Shown in pieces: positions 8,176 to 17,578 of a DNA stretch of 64,000 nucleotides. Every line of letters begins with the position of its first letter. The first letter of the stretch is position 1. Origin of the DNA: Pokkaliibacter plantistimulans. Its GTDB lineage: Bacteria; Pseudomonadota; Gammaproteobacteria; Pseudomonadales; Balneatricaceae. Location of the stretch: NCBI RefSeq assembly GCF_003194385.1, contig NZ_LAPT01000047.1, forward strand, positions 55,638 to 119,637, read 5' to 3'. The notes under the pieces were generated by a model. It saw only the letters and a list, made by a program, of their open reading frames with translations. It was not told the DNA's origin and searched no databases. The translations under genes were made by a program, and so were the position numbers.

Positions 8176-9207
8176 TCAGAGGCCCTGACCAAACAAGGCT
8201 TTCAGGTCGATGGTAGAGTCTTTCCCCAGCTGCTGGCGGTGGCTGTCCATCCATAATGCGGCCTGCACACGGCCCATATCGCGCAACATCTCAAAGAAGG
8301 GCAGATAGGCCACCAGTTTGGATTCGGTCGGCAGGGCAAACATGCGCTCATCAGGGTCTATCATGTGGAAGCGGATGCGGGCCAGATTGCGCTCCAGCCG
8401 GCCGTAGGGCAGCCAGGATAATCCGGCAAAGTCGCGGGCCTGCACGATCATGCGCATTTCCCGCAGAAAGGCACTGTTGAAGGCAATCTCCATGGCGCGA
8501 TTCTTGATTTCCTGTGCGGAGCGCGGCAGCTCTCCAAGGCGCATGGGAGACAGCAGAATGAGCAGGATGTCATCGCTCTTGCACTCATAGAACAGCGGAA
8601 AAATGGCCGGGTTGGCAGAATAGCCGCCATCCCAGTAGGGTTCCCCTTCAATCTCGATCGAGTGATGCAGCGTCGGCAGACAGGCGGAGGCAAGCAGGGC
8701 GTCAGCCGTCAGCTCGTGGCGATGAAACAGCCGCAGGTGCCCGGTATTGGCATTGGTGGCAGCGATAAACAGCTTAAACGGACTGCACTGGCTCAATCGG
8801 GCGAAGTCGAACTGGCTCTCAACAATCTTGCGCAGCGGATTGTGGTCCATGGGGTTGAGCTGGTAGGGCGAGAAGTAGTGGGTCAGGCCCATGACGAAGT
8901 TGAGGGCGGGTGATACGGTCAGCTGATCATTGTCATTCTGGCTGGCCAGCTGGAAAGGCGCACTGCTGGCGACTGCGTGCCAGAAATTCTGCAGCGCCTG
9001 TCGGGCACCTTCGCGGCCCTGTTCCATCCAGCCATGGGCCATGGCAACGGCATTCATGGCACCTGCGCTGGTGCCGCTGATACCTTCAAACTCGCAGTAG
9101 CCATCTTCCAGCAGATAATCCAGCACACCCCAGGTAAACGCGCCATGGGCACCTCCCCCCTGCAAGGCCAGATTCAATTGCGGATTCCGTTGGAAGAGTC
9201 GTGCCAT
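8176..9207 (-). CDS. Patatin-like phospholipase family protein
   Basis: 343 residues from ATG 9207, which has GGAG seven bases upstream; an open frame extends 22 codons further. The patatin fold is shown by the oxyanion-hole motif LQGGGAHGAF near residues 16-25, the nucleophile elbow GTSAG (Ser of the Ser-Asp dyad), and the second catalytic motif DGGYSANP. Such proteins hydrolyse acyl chains of phospholipids, acting in membrane turnover or, when secreted, on host membranes. No signal peptide is seen, so a cytoplasmic or peripheral membrane location is likely. It is a monocistronic gene. Confidence 0.88.
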   Translation of the reverse strand: MARLFQRNPQLNLALQGGGAHGAFTWGVLDYLLEDGYCEFEGISGTSAGAMNAVAMAHGWMEQGREGARQALQNFWHAVASSAPFQLASQNDNDQLTVSPALNFVMGLTHYFSPYQLNPMDHNPLRKIVESQFDFARLSQCSPFKLFIAATNANTGHLRLFHRHELTADALLASACLPTLHHSIEIEGEPYWDGGYSANPAIFPLFYECKSDDILLILLSPMRLGELPRSAQEIKNRAMEIAFNSAFLREMRMIVQARDFAGLSWLPYGRLERNLARIRFHMIDPDERMFALPTESKLVAYLPFFEMLRDMGRVQAALWMDSHRQQLGKDSTIDLKALFGQGL

Positions 9208-9456
9208 CACTGTCTCCTTTACTTTCTCGCTCGCCTGATCATCGCCGTCTGCAATGATTGTGCGGTGCGACATGGGAAAAGTTAATGGCCGATGCGTTAC
9301 AAATTAGTTGAATTGCTGGTAGTGAGAGGCTTTTAGCATTGAGGTTGCTCGGCTGCTAACGGGCAGTAAAGTTTCTGACCAGAGGTATTCTTTCGCTGGA
9401 AGTAAAGTATCAGGCTGTTAACTAACACATTATTTATTTGTCTGGTGGGCCTATTG

Positions 9457-9957
9457 CTATAGGCGTAATTCCAGTTCCTGTTCGTTGACTGACGTTCCCC
9501 AGCGTCTGCTGTGATGCTCATCTATCAGCCGGAATCCTGCTTTGTCATAGAGCTGTCGGGCCCTTTGCAGGCCTTCAAATGTATGCAGAAAGATATTTTC
9601 ATAGTGGCGCTGGCGGCAGAAGGCCAGAGCGCGCTGCAACAGGGTCTTGCCGACACCGGTTCCGCGCAATGGCTCATCCAGCATAAACCAGCGCAGCTGT
9701 GCGCCTCGTTCCCGCAGATGCAGGCTGTCTACGGCAATACAGCCTGCCAGTCTGTCCTCGAACAGGGCACAAAGCAGGCAATCCTGACGGTCATCAAAAC
9801 GTTCGGCGAAGGCAGCGATTTCCATGGCCAGCTGTGACTCGAAGTAGAGGCCGAAGTTCCATTCCGTAGCGTAGTACTCGGCATGCATCGCCACCATGTT
9901 GCCAATCACGCCGGGAAAGAAGCCGGGTCGGATGTGTACTGCGTTGATGTCAGCCAT
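9457..9957 (-). CDS. GNAT family N-acetyltransferase
   Basis: 166 residues from ATG 9957 (AGGTG upstream). An open frame runs 35 codons further upstream but its Cys/Arg-rich translation looks non-coding. Acetyl-CoA binding motif A is visible as LRGTGVGKTLLQRA, followed by the motif B region YDKAGFRLIDEH. The acceptor substrate is unknown. It is followed upstream by a second GNAT gene on the same strand, about 100 bp away, and the two may be co-transcribed. Confidence 0.8.
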   Translation of the reverse strand: MADINAVHIRPGFFPGVIGNMVAMHAEYYATEWNFGLYFESQLAMEIAAFAERFDDRQDCLLCALFEDRLAGCIAVDSLHLRERGAQLRWFMLDEPLRGTGVGKTLLQRALAFCRQRHYENIFLHTFEGLQRARQLYDKAGFRLIDEHHSRRWGTSVNEQELELRL

Positions 9958-10062
9958 GGCCACACCTGTATTTGCCAATGCATTCTGTTGACTAGCGTTG
10001 TTGGGCACGGGCTCGCTGCATCGTGAACAGGTTTTCCGCCTGCCGCACCTGCTTATGCCCAT

Positions 10063-10479
10063 TCAAGTATAGAGCTTGTGCATGAAGTAGCGCTGGTGAC
10101 CGGGAGGAAAGTTAGCTATCTGACCGACGATGGTGAAGCCCAGACGGGCATAGAACTCTCTTCCCTGAAACGACAGGGTGTCCACCTGTGCGGCGGTGCA
10201 GCCGCGTGCCCGTGCTTCCTCTTCTGCCCTCTCCATCAATTGACGACCCACACCGCTGCGACGGCTGTCTGCCGCCACCCACACCACTTCAACCAGAAAG
10301 TGACCATAGATGGTACGGCCGCCGACGCCGCCGACCAGCTCCTCCCTGTCATTCCATGCCAGCACATTTAAGGGACGGGCGTCGTTATAACCCATGACCT
10401 CGGTGTTGTACTGGCGGACCAGGGTATAGAGCTGTTTGACAGCATCTTCCTGCGGTGAATCAAAACACTGGATTTGCAT
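10063..10479 (-). CDS. GNAT family N-acetyltransferase
   Basis: 138 residues. Motif A is RRSGVGRQLMERAEEEA, and motif B is FYARLGFTIVGQI followed by a conserved PGHQRYFMHK ending, as in small stand-alone acetyltransferases. An AAGGAC site precedes the ATG. It shares only the fold with the neighbouring acetyltransferase. Its substrate (amino acid, antibiotic or protein terminus) is unknown. Confidence 0.83.
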   Translation of the reverse strand: MQIQCFDSPQEDAVKQLYTLVRQYNTEVMGYNDARPLNVLAWNDREELVGGVGGRTIYGHFLVEVVWVAADSRRSGVGRQLMERAEEEARARGCTAAQVDTLSFQGREFYARLGFTIVGQIANFPPGHQRYFMHKLYT

Positions 10480-10738
10480 GGGGTTACGTCCTTTTCAATA
10501 AATAATGGCAAGCGTTTTCGGTAAGTCAGTGGGTCGATGGAACTGTCGTATTCCGCAGTCAAAGAAAAGCAGGCCTGCGGCATAGTTGTAAACGGCGCTG
10601 ATAGTGCAGTGGTTGACACCATCGGCGATATCGCGACCAGAGGCGAGGTCTATACTTTAGCAGTTGTTGATAGATCCGCCCGGCGCAGGCTGTGCTGATT
10701 ATCGGGGCATGAGCTTCATTCCATATCAGGGCGCAGTC

Positions 10739-11539
10739 ATGGCACGCAGTAGAGTGAAGTACAGAATTGCTGCTGTTTTGACCTGGCTTCTGCTTGTTTC
10801 AGGAGCACTGCAGGCCGCGCCGTTGCTGATTGCAACCGATGAGTTACCCCCCTATACCAGTCGCAATCAGGCGGACAGCTTTCTCACCGATTTGTTGACT
10901 GCGGTGGGTGAGCAAATGGGCGAACCGTTGACGATGACCTTTATGCCGTGGAAGCGGGCTGAGTCATCAGTGGAAGACCAGAGTGTATGGGCGGCAGTCC
11001 CTTACGTGCCCACGGAAGAACGTAAGAAGAAGTTCCTTTTCTCTGATCCCCTCTATAGCAAACAGACCAAATTCTTTTACTACAGTGCCAGCTGTAAACC
11101 CATTGATATCCAGTTCGAAGTGTTGAAGGACCTGCGCATCTTCCGCATCGGTGCAGTGCGGGGCTATTACTACGAGAAGATGTTCAACGATGCCAAACTG
11201 TACGTGGAATACGTGAATGGCGAGGTGCAGAACTTCCATAAATTGCGGGAAGGACGGATCGACCTGACACCAGCGGTAGAGGTAGTGGGCTGGTATCTGA
11301 TAAGGAAAGAGTTTGGCAAAGAGCTGGCCAAATGCTTCTTTACCCTGCAAATGCCGCTGCAGACCGGTGCCAACTATCTGATGATGTCGCGTAACTGGCC
11401 CGATGCCGAGCAGATACTTGCCCGATTCAACGAAGCACTGCGTGCGCTCAAGGCCAATGGTACCTATCAGCGTATTGCCGAACAGCACGGCATCATCATG
11501 CCTTACATTGCCTTGGAGGACTGGCAGACCAGTCCCTGA
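10739..11539 (+). CDS. Transporter substrate-binding domain-containing protein (family 3)
   Basis: 266 residues from ATG 10739. The open frame runs 25 codons upstream, but the signal peptide (RSRVKYRIAAVLTWLLLVSG, cleavage after LQAA) begins right after this Met. The mature part starts PLLIATDELPPYTS and reads as a bi-lobed family 3 binding domain, the type used for amino acids or as sensory domains. No permease or ATPase is adjacent, so it is an orphan periplasmic protein. It may serve a distant importer or have a sensory role. The ligand is unknown. Confidence 0.78.
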   Translation: MARSRVKYRIAAVLTWLLLVSGALQAAPLLIATDELPPYTSRNQADSFLTDLLTAVGEQMGEPLTMTFMPWKRAESSVEDQSVWAAVPYVPTEERKKKFLFSDPLYSKQTKFFYYSASCKPIDIQFEVLKDLRIFRIGAVRGYYYEKMFNDAKLYVEYVNGEVQNFHKLREGRIDLTPAVEVVGWYLIRKEFGKELAKCFFTLQMPLQTGANYLMMSRNWPDAEQILARFNEALRALKANGTYQRIAEQHGIIMPYIALEDWQTSP

Positions 11540-11611
11540 TGGACACGTTCCTGAGGAATACTGAGACCTGCTCGGCAGGGCGTGCAGGTCCCATGAACAG
11601 GCGTGAACGCA

Positions 11612-13045
11612 TTAGCGCCCAGCAGTGGTCACAAAGCGGGTGTCGAGATAAGACTCGATGGCTTCGCTGCCCCCTTCGGTACCATAGCCTGAATCCTTCA
11701 TGCCGCCGAAGGGCACTTCCGGCAAGGCGAAGCCAAGATGGTTAATGGTCAGCATGCCGCTTTCAATGTCATTGGTAAGTGCGGTAATGGTGGCGTGGGA
11801 GCGCGTGTAGGCATAGGCCGCCAGACCGTAGGGCAGACGGTTGGCCTCGGCCACCGCTTCATCGTAATGGGTGAACGGATTGATCAGGGCTACCGGGCCA
11901 AAGGGTTCGTCCGTCATGGCACGGGCGGTCATTGGTACGTCGCTCAGTACAGTGGGCTCGAAGAAGAATCCGGCTCCGGCAATACGCTTGCCTCCGGTTC
12001 TGACGGTGGCTCCTTTCTCTACGGCGTCGTTAACAAAGCGCTCGATGGATTCCAGACCACGCTTGTGTGCCATCGGACCCATGGTGACGCCTTCGTCCAG
12101 ACCATTACCTACTTTCAGCTTCTGTACTTCCGCAACGAACTTCTCAATGAACTGTTCGTATACATCCGCATGTACCAGGAAGCGGGTAGGGGAGATACAC
12201 ACCTGTCCGGAATTACGGAATTTGGCACCGGCCAGATCGCGGGCCGCTGCATCCAGATCGGCGTCGGCAAAGACCAGCACGGGGGCGTGGCCACCCAGCT
12301 CCATGGTGGCCTTTTTCATGTGCTGACCCGCCAGTGCTGCCAGATGCTTGCCTACTGGGGTAGAGCCGGTGAAGGAGATCTTGCGAATCACCGGATGGGG
12401 GATCAGGTATTCGGAAATTTCTGCGGGTACGCCATACACCAGGTTGACTACACCCGCAGGGAGACCTGCATCAGCAAAGGCTCGAATCAGTTCGGCAGGT
12501 GACGCGGGGGTATCTTCCGGGCCTTTGACAATAAACGAACAACCTGCCGCCAGCGCTGCAGACAGCTTGCGTACCACCTGATTGATAGGGAAGTTCCAGG
12601 GGGTGAATGCGGCTACCGGGCCGACAGGCTTTTTGAAGGTCAGCTGCTGGACATCGGGCTGACGCGAAGGAATCACCTGACCGTAAGTGCGGCGTGCTTC
12701 TTCGGCAAACCAGTCGATGGTATCAGCAGCGCCCAGTACTTCGGCTTTGGACTGGGCCAGCGGCTTGCCCTGCTCCAGTGTCATCAGCTGGGCAATGTGA
12801 TTAGCACGCTCGCGCAGCAGGTCCGCCGCTTTGCGCATGATCTTGCTGCGCTGCACCGGCGAGCTGTTTTTCCAGCCATCGAAACCGCTTTGTGCAGCGG
12901 CCAGCGCCTTGTCCAGATCGGCTTTCTCGGCGTGAGCAATATGGCCGATCACTTCTTCCGTGGCAGGGTTGATGACCGCAATGGTCTTGCCGCTCTGGGC
13001 ATCTTGCCATTCACCGTTGATAAACAGCTGTACGTTGGGATACAT
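11612..13045 (-). CDS. NAD-dependent succinate-semialdehyde dehydrogenase family protein
   Basis: 477 residues, the typical length for the aldehyde dehydrogenase superfamily. Landmarks are [15 protein letters not shown] (cofactor-binding region), [22 protein letters not shown] with the general-base Glu, and [10 protein letters not shown] with the catalytic Cys. The C-terminal [17 protein letters not shown] is characteristic of succinate-semialdehyde dehydrogenases (GabD/YneI types), which feed 4-aminobutyrate carbon into succinate. No gabT is adjacent, so the in vivo aldehyde is uncertain. It is transcribed away from the tyrosine catabolic cluster. Confidence 0.85.
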   Translation of the reverse strand: MYPNVQLFINGEWQDAQSGKTIAVINPATEEVIGHIAHAEKADLDKALAAAQSGFDGWKNSSPVQRSKIMRKAADLLRERANHIAQLMTLEQGKPLAQSKAEVLGAADTIDWFAEEARRTYGQVIPSRQPDVQQLTFKKPVGPVAAFTPWNFPINQVVRKLSAALAAGCSFIVKGPEDTPASPAELIRAFADAGLPAGVVNLVYGVPAEISEYLIPHPVIRKISFTGSTPVGKHLAALAGQHMKKATMELGGHAPVLVFADADLDAAARDLAGAKFRNSGQVCISPTRFLVHADVYEQFIEKFVAEVQKLKVGNGLDEGVTMGPMAHKRGLESIERFVNDAVEKGATVRTGGKRIAGAGFFFEPTVLSDVPMTARAMTDEPFGPVALINPFTHYDEAVAEANRLPYGLAAYAYTRSHATITALTNDIESGMLTINHLGFALPEVPFGGMKDSGYGTEGGSEAIESYLDTRFVTTAGR

Positions 13046-13307
13046 GTGTGGCTCCGTTAAGTAGTCCGATGTGACAAGTAGGCAAGATCTGCGCCTTGCT
13101 GGGTTCTAACATACGGTTAAGCATGTCAAAGCCGGACAGTCGTTATGGGGGTAGCCACGTCTGATTCATAGAGGCAGCGGCGATGAATCAGACTGTTGCG
13201 ATAGCTGCGGTAAGTTCATAGATGAGGCAGTGGACAGGTCCGGCCCTTGTACTGTGTTGAATGAGGCTCATAAACAGAAGGAGTGTGCGAGATTTTGCTG
13301 TCCTGGC

Positions 13308-13335
13308 TTGACTCAGATCGCCAGCTGGGTAGTAT
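13308..13335 (+). promoter_or_regulatory. Putative sigma70 promoter of hppD
   Basis: TTGACT (13308-13313) and TAGTAT (13330-13335) are separated by 16 bp. Transcription would begin near 13342, next to the operator-like sequence, which would leave a 5' leader of about 350 nucleotides before hppD. Confidence 0.55.
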
Positions 13336-13343
13336 GGCTTTCA

Positions 13344-13380
13344 AATTGCGTAATTAAATTTCCGTATGCGTAATTTATTT
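13344..13380 (+). promoter_or_regulatory. Operator-like sequence upstream of hppD, shared with hmgA
   Basis: The 15-mer TTGCGTAATTAAATT (13346-13360) is identical to the core of the perfect palindrome in front of hmgA. A second, partial copy with GCGTAATTTA follows at 13368-13377. The site sits at the predicted start of transcription, as expected for a repressor. The adjacent IclR-type regulator gene is the obvious candidate, which is inferred. Confidence 0.65.
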
Positions 13381-13390
13381 GGTGGTCGAC

Positions 13391-13525
13391 ATGGCTGCCA
13401 ATAATCAAACAGTGCTATCAGGTATCAAGACTATGCAGCACTACGGATTCCAGCTTCTGATCGGCGACTACCTTGCTCGCAGTGTGCGCGGCATTGTCTG
13501 TGCGCCTCCCTCTTTCTGCTCCTGA
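13391..13525 (+). CDS. Possible 44-residue leader ORF in the hppD transcript
   Basis: A small open frame starting MAANNQTVLSGIK and ending APPSFCS, with a weak GGTGG eight bases before the ATG. It lies entirely inside the predicted hppD leader and is followed within 12 bp by a GC-rich hairpin, the layout of a translated attenuator. It contains only two Tyr and two Phe codons, so it lacks the codon run of a classical amino acid attenuator. It could also be a small protein or chance. Confidence 0.35.
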   Translation: MAANNQTVLSGIKTMQHYGFQLLIGDYLARSVRGIVCAPPSFCS

Positions 13526-13535
13526 CACCTTGTGT

Positions 13536-13561
13536 ACAGCGGCCCTTTCCGGGGGCGCTGT
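13536..13561 (+). terminator. GC-rich hairpin in the hppD leader
   Basis: The outer arms ACAGCG and CGCTGT and inner arms CCC and GGG enclose a short loop, followed by TTTATG. It lies between the small leader frame and hppD. The T-run is short, so it is at best a conditional terminator. Confidence 0.4.
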
Positions 13562-13698
13562 TTATGAGCATTCAACCGGTGTCTTTATCCTCCAGGCAAC
13601 CGATGCAGCCGTGATGCATCTTCGCACTGCCAGCTTCAGCGCATACTGATGCAAATCTGCGAGCAGTGCTTCCATACAAGAATAACGAGGAACAGAAC

Positions 13699-14781
13699 AT
13701 GTCTGATTTATTTGAAAACCCCATGGGGCTGATGGGTTTTGAGTTTATTGAACTGGCTTCTCCTACGCCCGGCGTGCTTGAGCCTGTGCTGGCCATGATG
13801 GGTTTTACTAAGGTAGCGGTGCATCGCTCCAAAGCGGTGGAGCTTTATCGCCAGGGTGATATCAATCTGGTCGTCAACAGTGAGCCTAAGAGCAACGCTG
13901 CTTACTTTGCCTCAGAACATGGCCCATCGGTCTGCGGTATGGCTTTCCGGGTGCGGGATTCCCATCACGCCTACGCCAAAGCGCTGGAACTGGGCGCGCA
14001 GCCAGTGGAGGTACCGACCGGCCCCATGGAGCTGCGTCTGCCTGCAATTAAGGGCATCGGTGGTGCTCCTCTGTACCTGATTGACCGGTTTGGTGATGGT
14101 TCATCCATTTACGATATCGACTTCAACTATATCGAGGGTGTGGACCGTCATCCGCAAGGTGCGGGTCTGAAACTGATCGATCACCTTACTCACAACGTCT
14201 ACCGTGGTCGTATGGCCTACTGGGCCGGGTTCTACGAGAAGCTGTTCAACTTCCGGGAGATTCGCTATTTCGATATCAAAGGCGAATACACCGGCCTTAC
14301 CTCGAAGGCGATGACGGCACCCGATGGTATGATTCGTATTCCGCTCAACGAGGAGTCATCCCGAGGTGCGGGGCAGATCGAAGAGTTCCTGATGCAGTTC
14401 AACGGTGAAGGTATCCAGCATGTGGCTTTCCTTACCGACAACCTGCTGCAAACCTGGGACAAGCTAAAAGACCTGGGTATGCGGTTTATGACACCTCCGC
14501 CCAATACCTACTATGAGATGCTGGCAGAGCGCCTGCCGGGTCACGGTGAGCCAACCGATGAGCTGAAGGCCCGAGGTATTTTGCTGGATGGCTCATCGGA
14601 ACCGGGCGACCGCCGATTGCTGCTGCAGATATTCTCAGAAACCCTGCTGGGGCCGGTTTTCTTCGAGTTTATCGAGCGCAAGGGTGACAGTGGCTTCGGC
14701 GAAGGTAACTTCAAGGCGCTGTTTGAATCGATTGAGCGTGATCAGATTCGCCGTGGTGTGCTGGATACCGAGTCAGCCTGA
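13699..14781 (+). CDS. hppD: 4-hydroxyphenylpyruvate dioxygenase
   Basis: 360 residues. The protein has two vicinal-oxygen-chelate domains. The likely iron ligands are His162 (in [12 protein letters not shown]), His241 ([10 protein letters not shown]) and Glu323 ([14 protein letters not shown]), spaced as in the well-studied Pseudomonas enzyme. It converts 4-hydroxyphenylpyruvate, the transamination product of tyrosine, to homogentisate with O2 and loss of CO2. ATG 13699 with CGAGGA upstream begins [11 protein letters not shown]; an in-frame Met eleven codons upstream is rejected. Homogentisate is the substrate of HmgA, encoded 1.3 kb downstream on the same strand. Confidence 0.97.
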   Translation: MSDLFENPMGLMGFEFIELASPTPGVLEPVLAMMGFTKVAVHRSKAVELYRQGDINLVVNSEPKSNAAYFASEHGPSVCGMAFRVRDSHHAYAKALELGAQPVEVPTGPMELRLPAIKGIGGAPLYLIDRFGDGSSIYDIDFNYIEGVDRHPQGAGLKLIDHLTHNVYRGRMAYWAGFYEKLFNFREIRYFDIKGEYTGLTSKAMTAPDGMIRIPLNEESSRGAGQIEEFLMQFNGEGIQHVAFLTDNLLQTWDKLKDLGMRFMTPPPNTYYEMLAERLPGHGEPTDELKARGILLDGSSEPGDRRLLLQIFSETLLGPVFFEFIERKGDSGFGEGNFKALFESIERDQIRRGVLDTESA

Positions 14782-14860
14782 TCGTCGATTACGTGACGTG
14801 CCGCCGGGATGTCTGGCGGCACGTCAGATCGTGAACACGCTGTGCGAAGCTCAATCACCC

Positions 14861-15703
14861 TCAGATACGCAGACCACCCAGACGCTGACTGATCTCCCGG
14901 GCACTGGCAATGATGGCCTGTGCAGCAGCGCCTGCGGGATCAGCATTGAAGCCTGTAGCCGAGCCCACCATGGTAATCACCCCACACAACTCGCCACCTG
15001 CTTTGAACAGAGGCGCAGACAGGGCATTCACTCCCGGTAGTAACAGCCCATGAACAGCATGCAGACCTTGTGTGCGGATGGCAGCTGCTTGTTGCTCCAG
15101 ATCGGTCGCGAGTAAATGAGGAAGGGCAGAAACTTCCTCGTCCCGCAGGGCGCGGGTTTCTCTTTCTGGCATGAAGGCCTGAAAGACCAGACCGGTAGAC
15201 GATGTGAGTAGCGGTAACACAGATCCTACCTGGGTGACCAGCGTCACAGCGCGTACTGCTTGTTCCACATGCACCACTGTCGGGCCTTTGTTACCCCAGA
15301 CGGCCAGAAAGCAGGTTTCATTAAGCTCATCGCGCAAAGCAGCCAGTTGTGGTGTGGCTATCTTGACCACGTCCAGCCTGCCCAGGGCAGCAAGTCCGAC
15401 AAAGAGTGCTTCCCGACCCAGAGCGTAATGGTTGGTCGTGCTGTCCTGCTCGGCAAAACCGCTGGCAATCAGTGCCTGCAGATAGCGATGCACCTTGCTG
15501 GCGGGCATGGCCAGATGTTCTGCAAGGCGGGTAAGGGAAGTGGCTGGGGCCAGTTCGGCCAGACCTTTGAGAATGTCGGTGCCAACTTCAGCAGATTGCA
15601 CTTTCTTGCGCCGTGGCGCGTTGTCTTCGCTGGAAAATTCCTGCAGAGACAGATCATCGTCTTGCCGGGTTGATGTATTGCTGCTGCGTGTTGCTCTGGC
15701 CAT
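14861..15703 (-). CDS. IclR family transcriptional regulator (HmgR-like)
   Basis: 280 residues. A polar N-terminal tail is followed by a winged helix-turn-helix around residues 40-100 (ATSLTRLAEHLAMPASKVHR reads as the recognition region). The C-terminal IclR effector domain includes VGSVLPLLTSSTGLVF. Located between hppD and hmgA and reading away from hmgA, it is the probable regulator of the pathway. HmgR of Pseudomonas putida is an IclR repressor released by homogentisate. The matching palindromes at hmgA and hppD support that role here, but which ligand relieves it is inferred. Confidence 0.85.
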   Translation of the reverse strand: MARATRSSNTSTRQDDDLSLQEFSSEDNAPRRKKVQSAEVGTDILKGLAELAPATSLTRLAEHLAMPASKVHRYLQALIASGFAEQDSTTNHYALGREALFVGLAALGRLDVVKIATPQLAALRDELNETCFLAVWGNKGPTVVHVEQAVRAVTLVTQVGSVLPLLTSSTGLVFQAFMPERETRALRDEEVSALPHLLATDLEQQAAAIRTQGLHAVHGLLLPGVNALSAPLFKAGGELCGVITMVGSATGFNADPAGAAAQAIIASAREISQRLGGLRI

Positions 15704-15882
15704 GTGTACTCATCGGTCGGTGGGGAATCTGCTGCAAGATTTGGCTAAAAACCTGTTACTGGGCACCGTACGTCAACCTCCCGGTGTGACAGATCCCGCT
15801 GACACAGGGGCTTGTGCTCCGTCTGGCAATCGCTGGCAGAGGGTTAACAGGTTCTTAACCATGAATCGTTTGCTGTTATAGC

Positions 15883-15911
15883 TTGACGCTGTTGAATATT
15901 CAAATTACCTT
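15883..15911 (+). promoter_or_regulatory. Putative sigma70 promoter of hmgA
   Basis: TTGACG (15883-15888) and TACCTT (15906-15911) are separated by 17 bp. The -10 overlaps the left edge of the palindromic operator, so a bound repressor would block polymerase. Confidence 0.55.
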
Positions 15912-15934
15912 TTGCGTAATTAAATTACGCAAAA
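15910..15934 (+). promoter_or_regulatory. Perfect palindromic operator upstream of hmgA
   Basis: The arms TTTTGCGTAATT and AATTACGCAAAA are separated by a single A, a perfect 12-bp inverted repeat. It overlaps the predicted -10 and start of hmgA. The same core recurs upstream of hppD. It is the best candidate binding site of the adjacent IclR-type regulator. Confidence 0.8.
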
Positions 15935-16038
15935 GTGAAATGTGTTATTGGCGCTGCGACCAGTAGCCTGTCAATTCAGGCGATACTGACCGCGCCACTG
16001 AACCAGACGATGACTGAACAACAATAAGGAGACGGGTT

Positions 16039-17322
16039 ATGCACGGTGCAGAGCGTCACTATCAATCGGGTTGGGGTAACGAGTTCAGCAGTGAAGCACT
16101 GCCAGGTGCCTTGCCTCAGGGGCAGAACTCGCCACAGAAAGTACCCTATGGTCTGTATGCGGAACTGCTGTCAGGTACGGCTTTCACTGTGCCACGTGCG
16201 GAGGCCCGTCGTACCTGGCTTTATCGTATTCGTCCGTCGGCCGCACATCCGCGTTTCTGCAGGCTGGAACGTCAGCTGAATGGTGCTGAACTGGGCACTG
16301 TTACACCGAATCGTCTGCGCTGGAATCCTTTGCCCTTACCACAGGGCAGGACGGACTTCATCGATGGTATGCAGCGTATTGCGGCCACTGCCAGTGCCGA
16401 TCAGGCCACGGGGATCAGCATCTATCGCTACGTAGCCAACGTATCGATGGAGCGGGTGTTCTTCAATGCCGATGGTGAGCTGCTGATTGTCCCTGAGTCT
16501 GGTCGCCTGAGTCTGGCAACCGAAATGGGTGTGCTGGATATAGAACCGCTGGAAATTGCAGTGATCCCACGTGGAGTGAAGTTTCGGGTCAGTCTGCTGG
16601 ATGACAACGCTCGTGGGTATATCTGTGAAAATCATGGTGTTGCATTGCGCCTGCCGGACCTGGGGCCAATTGGCAGTAACGGCCTGGCCAATCCCCGCGA
16701 CTTCCTGACGCCGGTAGCCGCTTTTGAGGATCGCTCCGAGCCCACCGAACTGGTGCAGAAATTCCTGGGTGAGTTGTGGGTAGCACAGCTTGATCATTCA
16801 CCACTGGATGTCGTGGCCTGGCACGGGAACAACGTGCCCTACAAGTATGACCTACGGCGTTTCAATACCATCGGTACGGTCAGTTATGACCACCCCGATC
16901 CATCGATCTTTACTGTGCTGACGTCGCCCAGCGGGATACCCGGTCAGGCCAATGTCGACTTTGTTATTTTCCCGCCGCGCTGGATGGTCGCAGAGAACAC
17001 CTTTCGTCCTCCATGGTTCCATCGCAACCTGATGAACGAGTTCATGGGGCTGATTCAGGGTGCGTATGACGCCAAGGCGGAAGGCTTCCTGCCCGGTGGC
17101 GCATCACTGCACAACTGCATGAGTGCACATGGACCTGACAATGCCACAACGGCACAGGCCATAGCCACCGAACTGAAACCCCACAAGATCGATAACACCA
17201 TGGCCTTTATGTTCGAGAGTTGCGTGGTATTGCGCCCTACACCGCAGGCTCTGGAAGGGGAGGAGCTACAGGCAGACTACGATAGTTGCTGGGCAGGCAT
17301 GAGTAAAACGTTTACGGGCTGA
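16039..17322 (+). CDS. hmgA: Homogentisate 1,2-dioxygenase
   Basis: 427 residues, within the usual 430-440. Family features include the N-terminal [19 protein letters not shown], the central [34 protein letters not shown], and the iron-binding C-terminal region with [11 protein letters not shown]. It opens the ring of homogentisate to 4-maleylacetoacetate in the cytoplasm using Fe(II) and O2. AAGGAG lies seven bases before the ATG. fahA follows after 256 bp, most of which is a repeat element. A maleylacetoacetate isomerase gene, normally part of this cluster, is not in view. Confidence 0.97.
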   Translation: MHGAERHYQSGWGNEFSSEALPGALPQGQNSPQKVPYGLYAELLSGTAFTVPRAEARRTWLYRIRPSAAHPRFCRLERQLNGAELGTVTPNRLRWNPLPLPQGRTDFIDGMQRIAATASADQATGISIYRYVANVSMERVFFNADGELLIVPESGRLSLATEMGVLDIEPLEIAVIPRGVKFRVSLLDDNARGYICENHGVALRLPDLGPIGSNGLANPRDFLTPVAAFEDRSEPTELVQKFLGELWVAQLDHSPLDVVAWHGNNVPYKYDLRRFNTIGTVSYDHPDPSIFTVLTSPSGIPGQANVDFVIFPPRWMVAENTFRPPWFHRNLMNEFMGLIQGAYDAKAEGFLPGGASLHNCMSAHGPDNATTAQAIATELKPHKIDNTMAFMFESCVVLRPTPQALEGEELQADYDSCWAGMSKTFTG

Positions 17323-17353
17323 GCAGCCGTTAACTGGCCAGGTAGTGCGGTCT

Positions 17354-17520
17354 TTTAACAGGTCGTTGAAAATCTATCTGCGTTGCCGAATACCGCGTCA
17401 AAAACAGGCTCAAAATGCTCATTTAGTCCACTAAACTCCGCTTTTTCGCCTGTTTCTTGTGCCCTCGGGGTATTTCCTTGTCTCGGCTGCCTCGATAACG
17501 TTTTTCAACAGCCTGTTAAA
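17354..17520. repeat. 167-bp inverted-repeat element (MITE-like) between hmgA and fahA
   Basis: The ends are inverted repeats: TTTAACAGG.CGTTGAAAA on the left matches, in reverse complement, TTTTCAACAGCCTGTTAAA on the right, about 19 bp with two mismatches. The interior is itself partly self-complementary (CAGGC...GCCTG around 17406-17452). It has no coding capacity. This layout is a miniature inverted-repeat transposable element or a REP-like dispersed repeat. No second copy occurs in the window. Confidence 0.65.
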
Positions 17521-17578
17521 GCATAAAGCGAGGGCGGGCAGGTAAGGCGCTTTCCCTCCGACAACAAGAGGAATTCTC

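Larger units (their letters stand above)
13046..13698. other. Long divergent intergenic region between aldehyde dehydrogenase and hppD
   Basis: 653 bp. It holds the hppD promoter (13308-13335), operator-like sequence (13344-13380), a small open frame (13391-13525) and a GC-rich hairpin (13536-13561), all listed separately. The part nearest the aldehyde dehydrogenase presumably carries that gene's promoter, but nothing specific was recognised there. Confidence 0.6.
15704..16038. other. Divergent promoter region between the regulator gene and hmgA
   Basis: 335 bp carrying the hmgA promoter and operator, listed separately. The 200 bp nearest the regulator start should hold its promoter; no site was recognised. 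Confidence 0.5.

Noticed and set aside
16589..16804. Small open frames antisense within hmgA
   Set aside because: Shadows of the sense gene with atypical composition and no ribosome sites.
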